The notes below the pieces were generated by a model. It did no database searches. It was not told where the DNA came from and saw nothing but the letters and a program-made list of their open reading frames with translations. A stretch of 64,000 nt of DNA from Sipunculus nudus (lineage: Eukaryota > Annelida > Sipuncula > Golfingiida > Sipunculidae). A program made the translations under genes and the position numbers. The stretch covers positions 66,746,929 through 66,810,928 of the forward strand of contig CM049312.1 of the NCBI GenBank assembly GCA_026874595.1. Reading direction: 5' to 3'. Positions 24,001 through 33,000 of this stretch are shown piece after piece. The stretch's first letter is position 1. Each line of letters opens with the position of its first letter.

Positions 24001-27000
24001 ATCTGTTTTCAAATACAGAAAGCCTTTTTCAATTGGCTACAATGTTTTTTTAAAACTGTATTTACCCAATCTATTCTTATAAAACTGGCAGAACCCTACC
24101 ATAGAATAATTCTTGTAAAGTTTAAACCAATCAGCTGAACAGTTTCATCATAAATCAGTGTATAAGCTAGCAGATTTTAAAATTACATTTTCGCTTGTAA
24201 AAAACACATCAATGTAGGCGGCGCCACCAATACCTCAAAATCAGATATGACATATGTTACAAACATTGGTATAAAATTTGGTAATTTTAGCTCTAGCCGT
24301 TTCTGGGATTTTAATTTTAGTGTGCTTTTTTGGACAGATGACTAAGTTCAACCTCCTGTAACTCGGCACAAAATCTCCGAACTGGAACCATTCGAACAAA
24401 CTTGAGAGAGATTGTTCCATTGATCATTTCTGTGAAATATTTAACAACTTGGCTGGACAATTTCGGAGAAGATTTTTAAAGGTTTTTAAGCTTTTTCTCT
24501 ATAAAATCTAAATTAATGCAGATACCCAATAATAAGCTCTAGGGCAACAAGTTTCATATATGACTAATTTTTACATGTAATGTGGAGCTGCTAGCTCTGA
24601 CGGTTTCTGACTTACAGCCATAGATGGCAGACAGGCAAGCCCTGGACCGCAGACAGACGACGATGGGCAATCACATTAGCTCACATATACCGTAGAATCT
24701 GTGAAATTTCGTACAGAACAAAAATAATTTAATTTGTGGAAGTCCGAAATTTAACAGTCTATTTCAGCAGTTTTAAAATTATGGTCGTGACAACTTAAGA
24801 TGCCTCGTCGGCAGTGGGCGATAATAGGAGCCTCAAGTATTCACTCGCCGATTTTGCATTCATCCGTGTGAACCATGAAGTTTCATGAATAAAAACATTA
24901 TTTTCTATACTTGTGTTGTTTATTTTATATTAAAATCAGTTTGGAAAGGAATCTGAAAAGTATATCTGAAGGATTTAATCCTGTCATGAAGCTCGACACC
25001 CGTACATGCTTTCGTGACATCCGGGGCTTTGCCCGGAGAGATCGTTTTTCAGGTGGCTTACGCATGGAAATCCCCACTAACGGTGCACAAAAAGCTAGAG
25101 GTCTTTAGATCACTTAAAAAGTTAATCGATCCTGATTATCCAATATTAAATATCCAACCTCTGTTAAACTTCATGAACGTCTGCCAGCGCTTTGATGTAC
25201 GTACCGTTTGACCTCGTGTGACCTTGTTTGTTGGGCGATATGGAGCCCGGGTACTTGAAACTGAGTCGTTCTTGTGTGACATTCAAGATATTTATTGTAA
25301 ATGTTTTAATAGAAATTAGCATTAATTTTCAAACTGATTAACATTGGCATTACATACACATCGGAGCGCTGAGTTTGCTTGAAAGAGACCAATTTGGCTT
25401 ACACATGGAAATCCCCCTTTACGGTGCACGTAAAGCTATTTGTCTTCAGATCATTCAGTTTATCCTGATTATCCAATATCCAATTTCCAACCTCCGTCAA
25501 ACTTCATGGACGTCTGCCAGTTGTTCACAGCGCGTCGCTCGCATCCCGGACAATAAAGCAACTCACATTCGAGATATTTTAAGTTTTTTTTATTGTCGCT
25601 GGAAACAAAAATCTTAGTTTTCAGTCAAATTACATTCTATATTATGTAGATATAATTCATATAACTGCATTAAATGCGGCGGTATTCAGGACCCTGGATA
25701 CCGCCGCATAAAAAGCTTCAGAGTAAACTGGCGAACTTCAAACCCTTGGCGGAAAAAAAAATCGTGTAAAATCAAATAGTATGTTTATGACAAGGAAACT
25801 TTAAGTAATCTAAGGGAGATATAGTACTTTATTCGAATGACCAAGAAATTCAGCTAAATATTATGTTTTAGTATGTAAACAAGACTCACTTGCAATGCTG
25901 GCGCTTGAAACTTTCTCAGAATCTGAAACAATGAACTGTGTGACCTTTGCTCGCTGAGCCAACACGGCCCGTTACCACTGGTTACACAGGCGGCTGCCGG
26001 CCAGAGCAGACATTGTTCCCCGTGTATCACCGTTTATTAGGATAATACATATTCTTCTAATCAACATTTAAAGTGGACAAACACTGTCTAAGTGGTATGT
26101 TATATGCGTATTTGATAAGAATATCTTTATTTCTTAACGAGACGACATTTTAAGACGAAATATAAGAATATAATTGTCATGTGGAATGTCTCCAGTTTCC
26201 TCAAGTCATCTTCTAGGGCTCTCGCACAGCGTAGCGTAGTAAGAGAGGATGGGTGCTAGGGCTATAATTCATATTAATTATCAATAGCATGGCATTCACA
26301 TCGATCGGACCGGTAGGCTTGTTCAAAACCTGATAATAGGGTGAGGTTACGTCAGTGTTACATTCACGGCAGTCTTGCTAACGCCAAATATGGCGTAACA
26401 GACCATCGGCAGTTCGAAATTTAACATGTCATTTTAATAATTATGATTACTGAAGAAAGACCGTGTATGAAATTCATCGAGGTACGAAATTTCACAGATT
26501 TTACGGTAAATACTATACATAATGTTAACTTAATATCCCATGTTTGGATATTTTATTTATTTAAATGCATATATATTATTTCCTGTTTATGAATAACAAC
26601 ACAACTGCCATATTGTTTGTTTAACATTTACATAGAATATGTCAAGCCAAAGAAAGTATACGCTCTTCAAGCAGCTACAGGTTGCTGCGGTCAAGACCTC
26701 AGCCCTGTGCGCTCCATTAAGCATGTTCTCCGAGCCAACAGTCGCAATGCCGCAAGGCAGCCACCGTCCATCCCGAGTCGGTGATCTTTCAGGAAAAGTA
26801 CAGCATCCACAGCCGCAAAGCCAGGAGCAACCTAAATTCCCTCCATCGATCCCAGCAGCAGAGACCCAGCCATGCCATTTGAAAGCTGAACCTGATCTTG
26901 TGAATGACACTGTTTCGAGACCCATCGCCATTGTACTTTGTACATTTTTGGCCATTTGGACCGTATTAACCAGTTAAATAGAATATAAGTTTGCTTACGC

Positions 27001-30000
27001 TAGATAGAGCCAAATAACACAAATACCTGAAAAATTATGCAGTTTTTAGCAAATTTGACATATTTGGAGCACCAAAGGTATGTCTCCCACACAGTTTGAT
27101 TATTAATGACATATCAGGTATATCAGGTATCAGTAAGGAATACATAAGAATGTCTCACAGGTAGGGAAGGATGAAAGTTCTTGGGATGACAGAACACCGG
27201 TATAGTCATTTTCACAATGGCCACTGTCAAGTAAATCACAAATGATAATGAGTTAGTTACAGGGCTGTAAATGACTGCGGCGGAACCCAGTGAAAAACAT
27301 AGTACCTGCAAAAAACTTTGTTTAATGTGGATACAATAAACGATGGATATGTCAAATTGTCAAAAGTTTGAAAAAGATCTTTGAAATATGTGACATTATT
27401 ATTTTTTCTTTGTGCAATATCAACAAACAAAGCAGATTATAAATATAAAACTACTGGTGCCAAATTCTTGCACTGAAAGCCGGAACGAGAAGGGCCCTAC
27501 CAATGGCCTTGACATGGCATATTCCCCATGGAAATGCTTTTTGGTCATGCATTTTCAGAACAAGATCCGAGATCGTTCAATAAAGAAACACAATAGAAAT
27601 TTCTTTAAGTCTTATATGATCTTTGTTGATATTCAAATTTTATTTACAAAAGTATAATGGAAGCTGGTTTAAAACCGGATTTCTGCTGATCAGCAACAAT
27701 GTTGGCCATGTTTTATCTAGCCAAATGGTCACGAAGCATGAATATAATTTCTCTTTGTGGGATGAACTTTTTACATTTGAATTCTATCACACAAAAATTA
27801 GATTGATTCCAAGTGTTTATTTCAAGATTATTATGTTTTGAAGAAACCGAGCATATTAACACATCGTTAGCTATGAACACTGGTGCTGCTTCATGGTCTT
27901 TAAAGAAAATAGTCCACATACATGGAAATATGTGATAATTATAAATGATGTAAGGGATCTAATTAGTCGTTAGTATTATTTATGTTTTGAAGTATTTTTG
28001 TTGGTAAACAAGGGACACATTGGTCACAGCGCTCAGCTGAAGTTTGAAATTTTTGCAAATGCAAAATATGCAAAATATTCTATAGATAGTAATGTTTTTA
28101 TTTATATAAGCATATGAGAAGCTAAGAGGAAAGTTCTAAATATAAGATTGCAAACTAATAGACTGACAAGACTGTCATGGAGAACAGTAAAAGTTTTGAG
28201 ATACTGTGATGCATATATCAAATTTACAGACGGACAGGCAAATGGACAGAATGGACTAATACCTTTATTTCACTTTCATGGGAATAATGCATTTAAGTTT
28301 ATATTAAAGCCTATTTTTTTAGCATATCCACTTTTTCCATGAATAAATTTCATCTAATTTGTTTTTTATTTACAAGTTTTATAAATTTGTAATAAACAAG
28401 AGACCCATGGGTCATGACGCTCAGATTACAGGGAAGAGATTTGCAAAAGGAAATTTTATCATCTGAATGGTAGTATATAACCATTCAACTGAAGCATCAA
28501 ACAGATTAACAATCAGGCTGAGATTGTGTCTGTATTAATATATCTCAAAAATAGAGAAAAAATGCGTAAACTTTAAAAAAAATACAGGTGGCTCCACCAG
28601 TCTGCAGAAACTAATAAAAATACTTAATGGTCAATATCCATGCAAAGAAGCATGGTGGTCTCTGGATTAGTTGTTCAGATACTTCAGCTTTTGTATCATA
28701 TTTTTCATTATTCTGAGGGAAACTTTTGAGTCCTATAGCTTGAAGGATATGGGTAACAGAGACCTAATTTCATGTTTCCACAGACACTTTTCATGGGCCT
28801 CCTTGCATGACAAGAATGAAGATTCTAGGTCCGGTCTTTATGATTTGTGCCCTGTTAACAGATGTCCACATTTTCAAAGGTCTCAAAAATAGAGAAAAAA
28901 ATTCGTAAAAAATAAAAAAATACAGGTAGCACCACCAGTCTGCCGGAACTGATGGAACATCTCATGATTTATATGTATGCCAAAAATCATGACTATCAGT
29001 GATGTAGTTAATGAGACATTGAAGTTTTTGTATGAAATATTCACTATTCTGGGGGGTACTTTGGGGCCCCATAGCTCGAAGGATATGGGTAACAGAGACC
29101 TATTTTCAGATTTCCATGGAGACTTTTCATAGGTCTCCCTGTGTGTCAAGAATGAAGATTCTAGGTCCAATCTGAACCCTGTTGACAGATAACTACATCC
29201 TTAAAGGTCTCAAAAATAGAGAGAAAAAATTGTTAAAATTTGAAAAATATAGGTGGCGCCACCAGTCTGCAGGAACTGATGGAACATCTCATGATTAATA
29301 TGTATGCAAAAAATCATGACCATCAGTGATGTAGTTAATGAGATATTGAAGTTTTTGTATGAAATTTTTCACTATTCTGGGGGGTACTTAGGGGCCCCAT
29401 AGCTCGAAGGATATGGGTAACAGAGACCTAATTTCAGGTTTCCATTGAGACTTTTCATAGGTCTCCCTGTGTGTCAAGAATGAAAATTCTAGGTCCCATT
29501 TGAACCCTGTTGACAGATAACTACAGAGTTTGCGAAAACTTGCAGTTGGCAGCAGGACAATAGGTCCTGCTGCAGAGGGCTTATAGCCAGTCCTGCCAGA
29601 TTTCTGCAAGACCTGCCACGAAGTATATTATTAAATTAAATGCCCAATTATATTTTTCTATGATTAAAAATTATCATTAATAACTTGTGTCAAGAGAATT
29701 ATTCATATAATACTGAGAAGTATAAATACAAATTTACATCTCTAATAATAATATATTCAAAGGGGAAATGTTGTATGGAAATTAAAAAAAAATTGAAATT
29801 TTATTTGCTCAGAGGATCTATGGGTACATGGTGAAAATGCCTGGGTATTTAATTTATAATGGACAGTCAGTGGGTGTCAATACAAAAAATAAGGCTTGTA
29901 TCAATTAAATCTTTTATTGCATTCCCGAATGGTTTAAACTTAAAATGTTGTTTTGTAACCATGACGTTTTGTACAATTAAATTTGCCCCCTGATGTCCTG

Positions 30001-33000
30001 ATCGCAACGCACGCAGCACACATGTTGATTTAGGAACGACCTCTGGTGGGACAGTGGGGCACTATATTCTAAGACACCGCGCACGTGAAATTTCTCATGC
30101 AGATAGTTCCCATCTGAGGGTCCGTTCATAAATTTTTTGACAAAAGTATACAAAACTGGCAAGTTATGGTTGATTATCTCATTTCAACTAAAAAATAATT
30201 TAGGCTCCTGGCCCCGTTGACAAGAAGTCGCGAAAACATCTGGGGCGAAACAGCACGTTTGACGCTGCGAATTGGCATCTTGCAAAATGTCTGAGAACCA
30301 AATTATCCAATAATGGCGTCTGTTGTTTAGACTGACGGACTGAATGGCTCATAAGTAACTCTTAAGGCAATTTTGATTGGCTACAATTTTATCTTTTTAA
30401 AGAAATTAAATGCACAGGCGAATCATGGCCATCTGTATTCTGCCTTCGCTTTGCCATCAAATTTATAACAACAAATGCACATGGAGCAGTTTACGCAGTG
30501 ACAGTAAAGCAATTTAAGGAAAGTTAGTCTCCAATTCGAATAATATGTTCTGACAAAGATCAATGTTTTAGTGGTCAGAATAAAGTTGCAAGTGAGCGTC
30601 CAGTGCTCGACTCGGACGTGATTTTGTTGAGCCTACATAGTCTCACGATAATGCATTTTAATTATTCACAAACATGAATATGAAAAAGTAGATATTTTTA
30701 GGATTTATCGAAGTTTAAAAGGTGCGCCAACGGCCGACTTGATCAATATTTACGGCATTTCACCCCTAAATTAATCTGCGAAGTACGGTTAGAAACTCAC
30801 CTGCCCAGAATTTCAAATGTTCCCATGTCTTGCCAAGCAGTTCTCACCGACGTTAAACAGTTTTGAATTATCAGATTGATCATTTCATTATAATGCCTTA
30901 GATTACTTTACTACAATTAGTCAGACGATTATTTCCCTCAAAGCTACTTAGGTCAGGTCTTCCACAACAATTTGCCTGTATAATGACATCGTTGCATGGC
31001 ATGCCAACCAATCGACAGCCCCTCTTTTTTTTATTGTATATTTCTATTCTGGACTGAAGGTGTCATAAGCTTTAATTTGAATAGGAATTCCCTCTTACGT
31101 AGAGCCTCGGGTTCATGTGATTTTGCTGCAGCCCGGTATGAAAATAAGCCCAAGCCGGAGAATATACTTCATTGAAAATGTGATGTTTCTCGTGACTAAA
31201 TGACTCACTATCGCATTATATAATCAATATGAAAATGTCATAATTAAGAAGAACCGATCTATTTTGTTATCGGTTGCTTTATATTTTCTCGGACCAATAA
31301 TGCAGACGTTTTAAAATCGTTTGATACTGGTAGAACAAGTATGATATGGTGGCTATCGGCAGCATATGTTCCCGGTTAAGCTGACATCGCTGGAATTCTG
31401 CGGGTATAGGCATACGTAGGTTAGCGCGAAAAAATATCAGGAATCAAGATACACTGATCAAAATATTCTGAGTAGAGTTTCCGTAATAAATAAAATTCGA
31501 TTTTTTAAAAGAAATTGTGATTTCTAGTAGTTCGATACTTGCCTAACAATTATAATAAGCCTATAAGTCAATGCCGGCCGCAAACTTTCCCGGCTGACAA
31601 GTAACATCGTTCCACGGCTAAACGCCTACGCATAAATGAATCGGAAATGAAAGGGAAATATCACATTAAGTTTCAGTTACCGATTGTTTTAGTTTTATTG
31701 GGAACAGAAATTTAGATGTTTATTGTATTCCTTTCATTCTTGTCAAACTATAATTTAATATTACCACGCCGGTTAAAGACTTTATCAAACTGACGTTGTA
31801 CCACGGCAACTAGCTTACGCTGGTACGGTTGACTTTCTTAATAGCCTATATTTATAACATTTATCGACTGTGCATAAACCTTGAGTAAATGTTCGTTACC
31901 CCCACCCCACCCCCCTTAACTGAGTAGTACTAAACATGTTTCGATACTGAATTGCCACACTGAATGGGACAAGATGTTGCGTGATTCCTCAATCGACAAC
32001 AAAGATGATTGTGTGTCAGCAATTTGCAATCTATACATGGTAATCTATGAGACAAGAATTTCCTAGCGTTAAGTTTTATGAGGACTTGAGATTGGTGACC
32101 TGTAATTTATGTAACAATTCCAGCCTTTTCAATTCGTATTATTCATTTTAAAATGTGCAAAACTTAAAACATTCATATTACATTGATTATTTTAACATAA
32201 AGATTTGCTTTGAAGAACGTGCCCCCACCTAATTTTGGTTCGTCCCCCAGAAATTTCATCAAGGGGCCCGGTGTCCCTTAGTGTATCATGCCTAGGAGCA
32301 ACACTGACCCACTCTACTTGTTGTCTTTTGCATATGTCACTGTCAGGGCTTCCTGAGGACACTGCTGATGAAAATGTCATATAAATTTTTCGTTGATGAA
32401 AGAGTTAATAAAAAAGTTTACGAAGTGTTTTGGGCCTATACAGGAAGAGACCAAACTTATCCTTGAAAATTTGCTTGATGATTATCATGTTTGAAAGAGG
32501 TACATCATTTAAAATATTTTTCAAAGCAAAATATCGGTAAAGTTTAGCACCTACTATGACAATATTGATCATTGTGCAAAACTTTACAGGAACAAGTACC
32601 TTAATTCACATAAGAAAGGCCCTTGTGACCCAAACTCAATTTTCAAGGAGCTGCCCAGAGGTTCTGTTTACATTCTAAGCAGAACTCTCAAGCTTAGACC
32701 AAGCCAGGTGACAGACAAAATCAAAATCACTGTTTATCAATTAGGAGAATATCAAATTTATAATTGACACCAGACTACCTTTTTACACATAGGACGATTG
32801 AAAAAATAATCATTAATTTATACACTAAACAGAACTACTTTTGTTTTTTTTTTCCCAGTCTAAATAATACCCACATGATAGTTGATCACTGGCTTCCTCT
32901 TTCCCTTAGTAAATGTCATAACTGTGTGATCTAATGAGAAATATCTGGATTATATTTGTGTAGTGTTGTAGTCGAGCCCATACCCTCCTAGTCCAAGTGC

